Source: Micavibrio sp. UBA2705
GTDB taxonomy: Bacteria > Pseudomonadota > Alphaproteobacteria > Micavibrionales > Micavibrionaceae
Assembly (NCBI GenBank): GCA_002354205.1
Contig: DELD01000058.1
Span: forward strand, 1 to 23,576
Length of the DNA stretch: 23,576 bases
Direction of reading: 5' to 3'
Part shown: positions 14,944 to 23,576 of the stretch, in pieces
How positions within the stretch are numbered: position 1 is the first letter of the stretch
Layout of the letters: every line of letters begins with the position of its first letter
Position numbers and translations under genes: made by a program
Notes under the pieces: model-generated
What the model was told of the DNA's origin: nothing
The model's input: the letters and a program-made list of their open reading frames with translations, nothing else
Databases searched by the model: none

Positions 14944-17091
14944 ATGTCGTTTGAGTATTTAGCAGTTTTTGCACCGTTACTTGGTTTCTTAATTACATTT
15001 TTATTTGGTCAAAAAATTGGCGCACGCGGGGCGCAGATTGTCACATGCGGGCTAATGTTTGTAGCTGCGTTTTCTGCTGTTGCGTTGTTTAATTCTGTCA
15101 TTCTTGGTGGGACGCATTATGTTGTACCGCTCGCGGAGTGGATTTCGTCAGATTTCTTTGTTGTGAATTGGGCGCTGCGCTTTGATACGCTCTCTGTCGT
15201 GATGATGTGCGTTGTAACAATTGTTTCAACATGTGTGCATGTCTATTCAGTCGGCTATATGAGCCACGACCCGCACAGAACGCGCTTTATGGCGTATTTA
15301 AGCTTGTTTACCTTTGCTATGTTGATGTTGGTGAGTGCTGATAACTTGCTGCAGCTTTTCTTTGGCTGGGAAGGTGTTGGTCTTGCGTCTTACTTGCTTA
15401 TTGGTTTTTGGAACAGTAAAGATAGCGCAAATAGCGCCGCAATGAAGGCGTTTATCGTTAACCGTGTGGGTGATTTTGGCCTCGCGCTTGGCATTATGGC
15501 GATTTTTGTTGTCTTTGGCAGCGTTGATTTTGAAACGATCTTTGCGGCAGTAGAATCGAAAAAAGATTTAACTGTGAACTTTATTGGTTTTGATATTCAC
15601 GCTATGACTCTCATTGGGTTGCTTTTGTTTACTGGCGCGGTTGGTAAATCAGCGCAGCTTGGCTTACATACATGGTTGCCTGACGCGATGGAAGGCCCTA
15701 CGCCTGTATCCGCGCTTATTCACGCGGCGACGATGGTTACGGCAGGTGTATTCTTGGTCGCGCGTTTCTCACCTTTGTTTGAATATGCGCCGATTGCCTT
15801 AATGGTGATTACAATTGTTGGAGCATGTACGGCGTTGGTCGCGGCGACAATTGGTCTGACACAATTTGATATTAAACGCGTCATTGCTTATTCCACGATG
15901 TCACAGCTTGGTTATATGTTCTTTGCGCTTGGCGTGTCTGCTTATGGCGCGGCGATTTTTCACTTGATGACACACGCCTTCTTTAAAGCATTATTGTTCT
16001 TAGGTGCGGGCAGTGTAATCCATGCGATGTCTGATGAGCAGGATATGCGTAAAATGGGAGGTATTTGGAAAAAGATACCGTTTACCTATGCAATGATGTG
16101 GATTGGCTCGCTGGCCTTGGCCGGCGTACCGTTATTCGCAGGGTATTATTCTAAGGATATGATTTTAGAAGTCGCTTATGCTGACCAAAGCTGGTTCGGT
16201 AATTTGGCCTTTATCTTTGGTATTACGGCGGCTGTCTTAACCGCGTTTTATTCTTGGCGTTTAATTTTGATGACTTTCCACGGTAAGCCGCGCGCGGATA
16301 AGCATGTCATGGAACATATTCACGAATCTCCGCCTGTAATGACGGCGCCTTTGGCTGTGTTAGCGGTGGGCGCTATATTATCTGGCGCAGTATTCTATAA
16401 TGGTTTTGTCGGCGGCGCGCACCATGGTGATGATCATGGCGCAGGGGCTGCAGCTATCCACGCCGATGTTACGCCGCATGCTGGCGATGAAGAACATCAC
16501 GGCACGCCGGTTGAGGCAAGTGTAACGCATGAAGGTGAACATAGTGCAGCCCATGACTCACAAACATCACATTTCGCAGCATTGCATGACCGCAACATGT
16601 TTTGGCAAAATGCTATTCAGGTGTTGCCAGAAAATGACACGGTGGAAGCCGCACATAATGTACCGTTTTGGGTGAAAAAACTGCCAATTTTAATGTCTGG
16701 TTTGGGCATTGCATTAGCGTATATTTTCTACCTTCTTGTGCCAACATTGCCGGCTTTGTTTGCGCGGGCGTTTAAACCTCTGCACAGTCTGTTTTTCCGC
16801 AAATGGTATTTTGACGAATTATATGATGCCGCATTTGTTAAAAACACATTGCGCTTAGGGCATTTGTTTACAAAATCTGACCGTAAAATCATTGACCGCT
16901 TTGGCCCTGATGGCGCAGCGAGCGCATCAAGCTTTGTTGCGAGGATATCAAGCCGCTTTCAATCTGGCTTTGTTTATCAATATGCTTTCGTCATGATTAT
17001 TGGCCTGGTTGTATTCATGCTGTGGCTGGCGCCGATTGATGTGCTGTCTATTGGTGAGCATATTCGTAATTTACTTGGTCGCAGTGAATAG
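14944..17091 (+). CDS. nuoL: NADH-quinone oxidoreductase subunit L
   Basis: Distal antiporter-like proton-pumping subunit of complex I (715 residues), with about 14 core helices plus the long lateral helix that runs along the membrane arm. Typical motifs are present: FFGWEGVGLASYLLIGFW with the key TM5 Glu; TGAVGKSAQLGLHTWLPDAM with the pumping Lys; and EGPTPVSALIHAATMVTAGV. RKWYFDELYDAAFVK lies near the lateral helix. An unusual hydrophilic insert at residues 493-548 contains 12 His plus many Asp/Glu and lies between late membrane helices. Shorter polar, His-containing insertions are seen at this place in some alphaproteobacterial NuoL, so the insert itself is not alarming, but its His density is high. 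AAAGGG in the end of nuoK serves as ribosome binding site. nuoM follows after 26 bp. Confidence 0.96.
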   Translation: MSFEYLAVFAPLLGFLITFLFGQKIGARGAQIVTCGLMFVAAFSAVALFNSVILGGTHYVVPLAEWISSDFFVVNWALRFDTLSVVMMCVVTIVSTCVHVYSVGYMSHDPHRTRFMAYLSLFTFAMLMLVSADNLLQLFFGWEGVGLASYLLIGFWNSKDSANSAAMKAFIVNRVGDFGLALGIMAIFVVFGSVDFETIFAAVESKKDLTVNFIGFDIHAMTLIGLLLFTGAVGKSAQLGLHTWLPDAMEGPTPVSALIHAATMVTAGVFLVARFSPLFEYAPIALMVITIVGACTALVAATIGLTQFDIKRVIAYSTMSQLGYMFFALGVSAYGAAIFHLMTHAFFKALLFLGAGSVIHAMSDEQDMRKMGGIWKKIPFTYAMMWIGSLALAGVPLFAGYYSKDMILEVAYADQSWFGNLAFIFGITAAVLTAFYSWRLILMTFHGKPRADKHVMEHIHESPPVMTAPLAVLAVGAILSGAVFYNGFVGGAHHGDDHGAGAAAIHADVTPHAGDEEHHGTPVEASVTHEGEHSAAHDSQTSHFAALHDRNMFWQNAIQVLPENDTVEAAHNVPFWVKKLPILMSGLGIALAYIFYLLVPTLPALFARAFKPLHSLFFRKWYFDELYDAAFVKNTLRLGHLFTKSDRKIIDRFGPDGAASASSFVARISSRFQSGFVYQYAFVMIIGLVVFMLWLAPIDVLSIGEHIRNLLGRSE

Positions 17092-17117
17092 AATTTTTGG
17101 AAGAGTGAAAGTTAACT

Positions 17118-18773
17118 ATGTTTGATTTACCTGTTTTATCGTTGATGACATTCCTGCCACTGGTTGGGGTATTGTTTATTGTAAGTGTGCGCGGCAGTAA
17201 CGAAGAAGTATCTGCGCGTAATGCGAAAAACACGGCTTTGTTTACGTCTTTGTTTACGGTTGCTTTGGCTGTTTACTTGGCGGTGCAGTTTGATGTTAGT
17301 GATGCTGGTTTTCAGTTCGTTGAAAAATATAGCTGGTTCCCGAGTTTAGGTATTTCATATTATATGGGCGTGGATGGTATTTCTCTGTTCTTCGTCTTGC
17401 TCTCTGCGATGCTTGTACCGATTTGTATATTAGCCAGTTGGCATGCGATTAAAAAGCGGGTCAAAGAATATATGATCGCCTTTTTGGTGCTTGAAAGCTT
17501 AATGATAGGTACGTTCTGTGCGCTTGACAGCTTCCTTTTTTATGTCTTCTTTGAAGCCGTACTTATTCCGATGTTTATTATTATTGGTGTGTGGGGCGGG
17601 CCGCGCCGTGTTTATTCGGCTTATAAATTCTTTTTATATACGCTTTTAGGCTCTGTTCTTATGCTTGTCGCGTTGCTTACGTTATACGTACAGCTTGGCA
17701 CAAGTGATATTCCAACGTTAATGGAAAACCCTGTCGCGCGTGATTTGCAAATCTGGCTCTGGCTTGCTGTATTTGCAAGCTTCGCTGTGAAAATGCCGAT
17801 GTGGCCTGTGCACACATGGCTGCCTGATGCGCACGTTGAAGCGCCGACGGCAGGATCTGTTATTTTGGCGGGCGTATTGCTGAAAATGGGCGGTTATGGC
17901 TTCTTACGTTTTTCACTGCCAATGTTCCCCGAAGCGTCTGAGCTGTTTGCGCCGATGGTGTTTTGGCTTAGCGTGATTGCGATTATCTACACTTCACTGG
18001 TTGCGCTTGTGCAAGAAGACATGAAAAAGCTGATTGCTTATTCTTCTGTTGCGCATATGGGCTATGTGACTTTGGGCATTTTTACCGCGACAACGCAAGG
18101 CATTGAAGGCGGCATATTCCAGATGATTTCACACGGTTTAATATCAGGCGCTTTATTCTTAAGCGTTGGTGTTATTTATGACCGCCTACATACGCGCGAA
18201 ATTAACCGTTATGGCGGCATTGTGAAGAACATGCCGAAATATGCCACGGTGTTTATGATTCTGATGCTCGGCTCTGTTGGCCTACCGGGTACATCAGGCT
18301 TTGTTGGTGAGTTTTTGACATTGGTTGGTGTTTATCAGGTGAATACTCTCGTCGCCGTATTCGCCGCGACAGGTTTGATCCTTGGTGCGCCTTATATGCT
18401 CTACCTCTATCGCCGCGTCGTTTTTGGTAAGCAAATGAACGATGATGCCGCGAAAATGTCTGATTTGACCAAGCGTGAAATGACATTATTTGTGCCTTTG
18501 GTTGCGCTTGTCCTTTATCTGGGTATCTTCCCTGGTTATGTGATGGACCGTTTGCATCCGTCTGTTGATCGTTTGATTACTTTGTATGAAAGCGGTTTGC
18601 AAAAAGGTGAGGAGCGCCGTTTAGCGGCCTTGTCAGGCGATGCCAGTACAGTCGCGCAGATTAAACCGGCGGCAGGCATGTCTGAACAAGAAGTGACTTT
18701 TGTACCGGCGATTGCGCCAAGTTATGCGGGTAAGGAAGACTTACCAATGCCAATTATAAACTATAATGAATAG
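17118..18773 (+). CDS. nuoM: NADH-quinone oxidoreductase subunit M
   Basis: Second antiporter-like proton-pumping subunit of complex I (ND4 homologue), 551 residues. The key motifs are FYVFFEAVLIPMFIIIGVWG, with the conserved TM5 Glu, and AVKMPMWPVHTWLPDAHVEA followed by PTAGSVILAGVLLKMGGYG, with the pumping lysines. AYSSVAHMGYVTLGIF and GLPGTSGFVGEFL are also typical. After the last helix (ending near LGIFPGYVMDRLHPSV) there is a tail of about 60 hydrophilic residues, ending in PMPIINYNE, making the protein about 40 residues longer than the 509 residues of E. coli NuoM. GAAGAGTGAAAG precedes the ATG at a workable distance. It lies 26 bp after nuoL and 11 bp before nuoN. Confidence 0.96.
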   Translation: MFDLPVLSLMTFLPLVGVLFIVSVRGSNEEVSARNAKNTALFTSLFTVALAVYLAVQFDVSDAGFQFVEKYSWFPSLGISYYMGVDGISLFFVLLSAMLVPICILASWHAIKKRVKEYMIAFLVLESLMIGTFCALDSFLFYVFFEAVLIPMFIIIGVWGGPRRVYSAYKFFLYTLLGSVLMLVALLTLYVQLGTSDIPTLMENPVARDLQIWLWLAVFASFAVKMPMWPVHTWLPDAHVEAPTAGSVILAGVLLKMGGYGFLRFSLPMFPEASELFAPMVFWLSVIAIIYTSLVALVQEDMKKLIAYSSVAHMGYVTLGIFTATTQGIEGGIFQMISHGLISGALFLSVGVIYDRLHTREINRYGGIVKNMPKYATVFMILMLGSVGLPGTSGFVGEFLTLVGVYQVNTLVAVFAATGLILGAPYMLYLYRRVVFGKQMNDDAAKMSDLTKREMTLFVPLVALVLYLGIFPGYVMDRLHPSVDRLITLYESGLQKGEERRLAALSGDASTVAQIKPAAGMSEQEVTFVPAIAPSYAGKEDLPMPIINYNE

Positions 18774-18784
18774 AGCATAAGATT

Positions 18785-20230
18785 ATGAATTTAAATGATT
18801 TAGCCCCATTATACGCAGAATTATCACTTGCCGTATTGTCTATGATCCTATTGGTTTATGGTGTGCTGCAAAAGAAAGGTGAAATCGCTCGTAAGGTTGC
18901 TTATGGCGGCTGTTTTGCATTGATTATCGCAGGCATGTTCCTGTACGCATCGCCGCATGACCAAGACGTACGCCTGTTAAACGGTATGTTTGTCCATGAT
19001 GGTTTTGGTGTCTTTGTTAAAACGCTGATTTTGATTGGTACGGGCGCTGCGCTGATGATGTCTATACAATATATGTATGATGAAGGCTTTGCGCGTTTTG
19101 AATATGTCGTGCTGTTCTTGCTTTCGGCGCTTGGTATGATGTTAATGGTGTCCGCAGGTAATCTTCTCGGCCTTTATATGGGCTTGGAATTACAGTCTTT
19201 ATCCCTCTACGTTTTAGCAGCCATTCGCCGCGATTCTATTAAGTCGGCAGAGGCGGGCATGAAGTACTTTGTCCTTGGCGCGTTATCATCGGGTATGTTG
19301 CTGTTTGGTATTTCGTTGATATACGGCTTCACAGGCAGCATTGATTTTGTCGCCATTGGTGAATATGCGGCAAGTGAAAATGCATTAAGCAATGCGGGGC
19401 TGTTATTCGGCATGGTGTTTGTTATCGCGGCCCTTGCATTTAAAATATCGGCTGTACCTTTCCATATGTGGACTCCTGACGTTTATGAAGGCGCGCCGAC
19501 AAGCGTTAGTGCTTATTTTGCGATGGTGCCAAAATTGGCGGCTGTGGCGTTGATTATCCGCCTTCTTATGGGGCCGTTTGATGGACTCGCCGAACAATGG
19601 CAGCAAATTATGTGGCTGATGGCGGCGGCGTCGATCCTTTGGGGTGGCTTTGCAGGTATTGCACAGACAAGCATTAAACGTATGCTCGCCTATAGCTCCA
19701 TCGCGAATATTGGTTTTGCGCTAATCGGCCTTGCTTGCGCTGACGAACAGGGCATTGGCGCGACGCTTGTTTATATGGCACTTTATATGGTGATGACTGC
19801 GGGCGCATTTTGCGTGGTGCTGTATATACGCCGTGATGGCCTTGCGGCTGAGCGTATTGAGGATCTTGCAGGTTTATCGCAGACCAACCGTTATTTGGCC
19901 TATGTTATGGCGTTCTTTATGTTCTCAATGAGCGGTATTCCGCCATTGGCAGGTTTCTTTGGTAAGCTTGTTATTTTGCAGGCTGCGGTCGCAGCTGACC
20001 TTTATGTCTTGGCTGTGATTGGCGTGGTAGGTTCTGTTGTTGCGTGTTTCTATTATCTGCGCGTGATTAAGGTTATGTTCTTTGATGAAGCGGAGCAAGC
20101 TTTGGATAAATCAGAATCGAAGGCACGTCACTTTGTTGTGACGCTCTGCGCGTTGATTGTGCTGCTATTTATAGTGAAGCCTGAACCGCTGATAAACTTT
20201 GCGATGCATGCTGCGCAAATGATTTCTTAA
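18785..20230 (+). CDS. nuoN: NADH-quinone oxidoreductase subunit N
   Basis: Third antiporter-like proton-pumping subunit of complex I (ND2 homologue), 481 residues with about 14 helices. Diagnostic segments are NLLGLYMGLELQSLSLYVLA, FKISAVPFHMWTPDVYEGAP followed by TSVSAYFAMVPKLAA, SIKRMLAYSSIANIGFALIG, and SGIPPLAGFFGKLVILQA. A short basic linker after the late helix (DKSESKARHF) precedes the final membrane segment. The ribosome binding site is weak (AGCATAAGATT before the ATG), so translation may depend on coupling with nuoM, whose stop is 11 bp upstream. The biotin ligase gene starts 6 bp after the stop, in the same frame, as in many alphaproteobacterial nuo operons. Confidence 0.96.
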   Translation: MNLNDLAPLYAELSLAVLSMILLVYGVLQKKGEIARKVAYGGCFALIIAGMFLYASPHDQDVRLLNGMFVHDGFGVFVKTLILIGTGAALMMSIQYMYDEGFARFEYVVLFLLSALGMMLMVSAGNLLGLYMGLELQSLSLYVLAAIRRDSIKSAEAGMKYFVLGALSSGMLLFGISLIYGFTGSIDFVAIGEYAASENALSNAGLLFGMVFVIAALAFKISAVPFHMWTPDVYEGAPTSVSAYFAMVPKLAAVALIIRLLMGPFDGLAEQWQQIMWLMAAASILWGGFAGIAQTSIKRMLAYSSIANIGFALIGLACADEQGIGATLVYMALYMVMTAGAFCVVLYIRRDGLAAERIEDLAGLSQTNRYLAYVMAFFMFSMSGIPPLAGFFGKLVILQAAVAADLYVLAVIGVVGSVVACFYYLRVIKVMFFDEAEQALDKSESKARHFVVTLCALIVLLFIVKPEPLINFAMHAAQMIS

Positions 20231-20236
20231 TCGCGA

Positions 20237-21004
20237 ATGTCTTCACCATGTCACTTCCATGATTGGCGGTTACATCATTATGCTGATGTATCCTCAACGC
20301 AGGATATTATTAAAACACATCTAAACGAAGTTGCGGCTGATGGTAAAGCGCGCATTGCTGTGCAGGCGGATGTTCAATCATCAGGGCGTGGTCGGCATGG
20401 GCGTGAATGGGTATCGCCTGAGGGCAACTTGTTTGCAACGCTTGCTTTTCGTCCCGCACGTAAATTGGCAGAGCTTGGCTTATATGCCTATGTGACGGCT
20501 TTGGCGCTTTATGATGCTGCATCACATTATGATGAGAGCGGCGCGGCGCAAATAGCCCTTAAATGGCCCAATGATTTAATGGTGAATGACCAGAAGGCTG
20601 CAGGCATTTTAATGGAGCATTATGCCCATCAAGGGGATGATTATTTGTTGATTGGCCTTGGGGTAAATTTGGCGAGCGCGCCAACAGGTAAATCTGTGCT
20701 TTCGCAGTGCTTTGGGGGCATAGAAATTGACCGCCGCGATTTTTTAAAAACATTCCTCACGGCTTTTGATGCGTGGGATCAACGTTTATCAAGCGGCGGC
20801 GGGGCTGAGATTGCTGCTGCATGGCAAAGTAAGGCGTGGCGTTTAGATCAAACCATTACCGCCAAATTAGGGGATAAGCATTATTCAGGGCTATTTGATA
20901 GTATTGATGATATTGGCAGCATGATTATTCGGTTGGAAAATGGTGAGAAACGCCGTATAACCGCAGGGCAGCTATATTTTGGTGATGAAACAGACGATAA
21001 TTAG
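20237..21004 (+). CDS. birA: Biotin--[acetyl-CoA-carboxylase] ligase
   Basis: Cytoplasmic enzyme that activates biotin with ATP and attaches it to the biotin carboxyl carrier protein of acetyl-CoA carboxylase and other carboxylases. The 255 residues lack the N-terminal winged-helix DNA-binding domain of E. coli BirA, so it is a monofunctional ligase, not a repressor. Catalytic motifs are SSTQDIIK, SSGRGRHGREWVSPEGNLFA (biotinyl-AMP loop), KWPNDLMVNDQKAAGILME (with the key Lys) and IGLGVNLASAP. A small SH3-like C-terminal domain covers about residues 205-250. The ATG at 20237 lies 6 bp after nuoN with no Shine-Dalgarno, suggesting translational coupling. Its place between nuoN and coaX is the common alphaproteobacterial arrangement. 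Confidence 0.93.
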   Translation: MSSPCHFHDWRLHHYADVSSTQDIIKTHLNEVAADGKARIAVQADVQSSGRGRHGREWVSPEGNLFATLAFRPARKLAELGLYAYVTALALYDAASHYDESGAAQIALKWPNDLMVNDQKAAGILMEHYAHQGDDYLLIGLGVNLASAPTGKSVLSQCFGGIEIDRRDFLKTFLTAFDAWDQRLSSGGGAEIAAAWQSKAWRLDQTITAKLGDKHYSGLFDSIDDIGSMIIRLENGEKRRITAGQLYFGDETDDN

Positions 21005-21019
21005 AGAAGAGTACATTAT

Positions 21020-21832
21020 ATGTTCTTAGCTATTGATATTGGTAACACGCATAGCGTTTTCGCTTTTTTTGAAGGCGATACAGTTAAGGCTTTATGGCGT
21101 TTGCAAACTGATGCTAAACGCACTGCAGATGAATATAGCGCCTTCTTAATGCCGCTCGCGATTAAAGACGGCATTAACTTTGCGGCTGTACGTGATGTTT
21201 GGGTGTCTTCTGTTGTGCCAGACGTAGACGTTGAGATGAATAATCTTTCCCAGAGACTCTTTGATTGCAGCGTCGTAAAAATCACCCATGATGTATTGCC
21301 GCGCCTTGATGTAAAGCTGCAGCGCCCTGAAGAAGTCGGTGCAGACCGCCTTGTGAACGCAGTGGCGGTACTTGAATATTACAAAGCGCCCGCCATCGTG
21401 ATTGATTTCGGTACGGCGACAACATTTGATGTCGTGGATGGCGCTGGCGCGTTTGTTGGCGGCGTTATTGCGCCGGGGGTGAATTTATCGGTGAATGCCT
21501 TATATGCGGCAGCGGCGAAATTGCCTAAAATATCCATTGAGAAGCCAAACAAAGCCATTGGTGACAGTACGATAAGCGCGATGAAATCGGGCATATATTG
21601 GGGCTATGTTTCAATGGTTGAGGGCATGGTTAAACGCATTACGGCGGAGCTTGATGGCAGCGGCGTTAAGCCGATGATTATTGCCACTGGCGGGCTATCG
21701 CATTTAATGGCGGAAGGTCTCGGAGACTTGGTTGATGTGGTGGATGAAGACTTGACCCTAAAGGGTTTGAAAACAATATATAATTTGCATTTAAGTGATG
21801 TGAAAAATAAACAGAAAAAAGTAATGAATTGA
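21020..21832 (+). CDS. coaX: Type III pantothenate kinase
   Basis: Catalyses ATP-dependent phosphorylation of pantothenate, the first step of CoA synthesis, in the cytoplasm. The 270 residues show the ASKHA-fold signature of the CoaX family: AIDIGNTHSVFAFFEGD at the N-terminus (phosphate-1 loop with Asp), SSVVPDVD, the pantothenate site EEVGADRLVNAVA, VIDFGTATTFDVVD (phosphate-2 loop) and GGVIAPGVNLSVNALYAAAA. IIATGGLSHLMAE forms the adenosine region. Type III enzymes differ from CoaA in being insensitive to CoA feedback and usually needing a monovalent cation. AGAAGAG lies about 10 nt before the ATG. The stop TGA at 21830 is followed one base later by the rnj ATG, so the last genes are tightly packed. 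Confidence 0.95.
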   Translation: MFLAIDIGNTHSVFAFFEGDTVKALWRLQTDAKRTADEYSAFLMPLAIKDGINFAAVRDVWVSSVVPDVDVEMNNLSQRLFDCSVVKITHDVLPRLDVKLQRPEEVGADRLVNAVAVLEYYKAPAIVIDFGTATTFDVVDGAGAFVGGVIAPGVNLSVNALYAAAAKLPKISIEKPNKAIGDSTISAMKSGIYWGYVSMVEGMVKRITAELDGSGVKPMIIATGGLSHLMAEGLGDLVDVVDEDLTLKGLKTIYNLHLSDVKNKQKKVMN

Positions 21833-21833
21833 T

Positions 21834-23531
21834 ATGAGCGAAAATAAGAAAAAGAAATACGGCCAGAGCATTGATCCACAAAAATTATACTTCCTGCCCT
21901 TAGGTGGCTCTGAAGAGTTTGGTATCAATTTGAACCTCTATGCTTATCAGGGGAAATGGCTGGCGATTGATATTGGTATCGGCTTTGCTTCACATCGCTA
22001 CCCAGGGGTGGATATTGTTGTCCCTGATCCGACATTTATTGAGGAGCGCAAAGATAGCCTTGTTGGCTTAGTTGTGACCCATGCGCATGAAGATCATGTT
22101 GGTGCGGTGGCGCATTTATGGCCGCGTTTGCGCTGTCCGATATACTGCACGGCATTTACAGCAATTATTTTACAAAACAAAATGGCCGATTTAGGCGTAG
22201 AGGGCGCTGATATCCGTATTGTGAATACGGATAGTACTATATATGATCTTGCGCCATTTAACCTTGAATTTGCTGCTGTAGCGCATTCTATTCCGCAGAC
22301 GGCAGCTGTATTGATCCGCACCGATGTTGGTAATATTGTCCATAGCGCGGATTGGAATTTGGACCCTCAGCCCGTGATTGATGACGGTACGGTTGAAGCG
22401 CCGTTCCGCAAGATAGGTGGCGAAGGGGTGCTTGCTTATATTGGCGATAGCACCAATGCACAGCATAAAGGGCGCGCGGGCAGTGAAACGCTTGTTGCTG
22501 AAGGGTTAAAGAATGAGTTCGCCAAGCAAAAGGGGCGGATTATTATTACGCTGTTTGCATCGAATATTGGGCGGATGCAATCTGTTATGCGCGCGGCGCA
22601 GGAATGTGGGCGCTCTGTTTGCGTGCTTGGGCGTTCGTTGATTAATATGAATGCAGCAGCTAGGCAGGTGGGCTATTTAAATGATTTGCCGTCTATTATT
22701 AGTGAAGAGCGCGCGGAGCATTTACCGAGTGACCAAATCGTCTATGTTGTTACAGGATCGCAAGGTGAGGGGCGCGCAGCGCTGGCACGTATATCGCGCG
22801 GCGACCATCCTGCATTAAGTCTTAGCCGCGGGGATAGCGTTATATTCTCATCAAAGGCTATACCAGGTAATGAGCGCGATATTAATGATTTGAAAAGCTT
22901 AATTGTCGCATCAGGCGCGAAGGTCGTCGACCATCACTCAAGCGATGAAGTGCTGCATGTTTCAGGCCATCCAAGCCGTGATGAGCTGAAAGATATGTAT
23001 GAATGGACGCGTCCTGAGATTGTTATTCCTGTACATGGAGAGCGCCTACAGCTACAAGCGCAGTCTGACTGGGCGCGTGAGTGTAAAGTGCCGCAGACGT
23101 TGGTGCCACTTAACGGCTCACTGATTGAATTTTCAGAGCAGCAAGCACGCATTATTGATACCATTCCAACGGGTATCTTGGCGGTAACGCCTAGCGGCCT
23201 TATCCCCGGTACGCATAGGTCCTTAACCCAGCGCCGTAAGCTGCAATATGAAGGGGTGATCTTTATATCAATCGTCGTTGATCGTCGTGGTCATTTGGCG
23301 GATGAACCGCAAATGAGCACCCACGGGCTTATTGACCCGACATTTAAGGATGAGCTTGAGATTATTGAGGATATGGAAGAAGAGATTAATGACATTATTG
23401 TCGATATGTCTGTAGATGACCGCAGTGATGATAATTTCATAGCAGAAGAAGTGCGCATTGGCATTCGTAAGTTGGCGACAATGACTTTCCGCATACGTCC
23501 GCGTGTCTTTGTGCATGTGTCGCGCGTTTAG
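21834..23531 (+). CDS. rnj: Ribonuclease J
   Basis: Metallo-beta-lactamase/beta-CASP ribonuclease with endonuclease and 5'-to-3' exonuclease activity; in Alphaproteobacteria it takes part in rRNA and mRNA processing. The 565 residues begin with the lactamase core: LGGSEEFGINLNLY, then the two-zinc motif THAHEDHVGA (H83, H85, D87, H88) and HSADWNLDPQPV. GDSTNAQHKGRAGSE follows. The beta-CASP domain includes ITLFASNIGRMQSVMRAAQE and VTGSQGEGRAALARIS. The lactamase fold then resumes with SGHPSRDELKDM and PVHGERLQLQAQ. The C-terminal domain (about 460-565) is acidic and ends RIRPRVFVHVSRV. The ATG is one base after the coaX stop and has no independent Shine-Dalgarno, so translation is probably coupled. 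Position after coaX is typical. Confidence 0.95.
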   Translation: MSENKKKKYGQSIDPQKLYFLPLGGSEEFGINLNLYAYQGKWLAIDIGIGFASHRYPGVDIVVPDPTFIEERKDSLVGLVVTHAHEDHVGAVAHLWPRLRCPIYCTAFTAIILQNKMADLGVEGADIRIVNTDSTIYDLAPFNLEFAAVAHSIPQTAAVLIRTDVGNIVHSADWNLDPQPVIDDGTVEAPFRKIGGEGVLAYIGDSTNAQHKGRAGSETLVAEGLKNEFAKQKGRIIITLFASNIGRMQSVMRAAQECGRSVCVLGRSLINMNAAARQVGYLNDLPSIISEERAEHLPSDQIVYVVTGSQGEGRAALARISRGDHPALSLSRGDSVIFSSKAIPGNERDINDLKSLIVASGAKVVDHHSSDEVLHVSGHPSRDELKDMYEWTRPEIVIPVHGERLQLQAQSDWARECKVPQTLVPLNGSLIEFSEQQARIIDTIPTGILAVTPSGLIPGTHRSLTQRRKLQYEGVIFISIVVDRRGHLADEPQMSTHGLIDPTFKDELEIIEDMEEEINDIIVDMSVDDRSDDNFIAEEVRIGIRKLATMTFRIRPRVFVHVSRV

Positions 23532-23553
23532 ATTTGTATAGGGAGTAGGCCAC

Positions 23554-23576
23554 ATGGATTTTTTATCAGGCGTTGT
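23554..23576 (+). CDS. Start of a further gene, cut by window edge
   Basis: A GGGAGTAGG ribosome binding site (from 23541) precedes an ATG that opens MDFLSGV before the window ends. Seven residues are too few to identify. In related genomes rnj is often followed by methylmalonyl-CoA epimerase or a small DUF1467 membrane protein; the hydrophobic start fits a membrane protein better, but this is a guess. Confidence 0.5.

Overview
The window looks like a chromosomal segment of a moderately low-GC alphaproteobacterium. The strongest evidence is the co-directional run nuoJ-nuoK-nuoL-nuoM-nuoN, biotin ligase, type III pantothenate kinase and ribonuclease J, an order typical of Alphaproteobacteria. 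LptD and a PagL-like protein show a Gram-negative outer membrane with LPS. I cannot name the genus. I found no rRNA, tRNA, CRISPR array, transposase or phage gene.

Layout. 1-552 (-) is the N-terminal part of a CDF metal exporter that runs off the left edge. It is divergent from an M15D (VanX-type) dipeptidase at 617-1288. Next come a RhlE-like DEAD-box helicase (1387-2829) with a clear intrinsic terminator, lptD (2946-5150, TTG start) and an SLC13-type permease with two RCK-C-like domains (5218-7125). The block 7186-11471 is on the minus strand: parE, then a YdbH-like periplasmic protein, then a YdbL-like protein overlapping it by 4 bp. A YciA-like thioesterase (11580-12062) diverges from parE. 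An unrecognised secreted protein (12123-13274) converges on and overlaps a PagL-like lipid A deacylase (13256-13762, minus). From 13992 to the right edge everything is on the plus strand: nuoJKLMN, birA, coaX, rnj and the first codons of one more gene.

How the genes work together. nuoJKLMN encode five of the seven membrane-arm subunits of respiratory complex I, including all three antiporter-like proton-pumping subunits; nuoA-I, with nuoH, are not here. BirA and CoaX serve biotin and CoA cofactor metabolism, and RNase J serves RNA turnover. A second theme is the envelope: LptD inserts LPS, YdbH/YdbL-type proteins are linked to phospholipid transport between the membranes, and PagL deacylates lipid A. 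The M15D enzyme cleaves D-Ala-D-Ala type dipeptides.

Most of the window is ordinary core genome and I see no clear new multi-gene system. The points most worth checking are: a YdbH-like protein that seems short at its C-terminus in an operon with no ynbE; substitutions at expected catalytic positions in the M15D enzyme (His to Asp) and the thioesterase (Asp to Ser); a nuo operon broken between nuoI and nuoJ with a 16-bp-period repeat in front of it; and the unrecognised secreted protein beside pagL.
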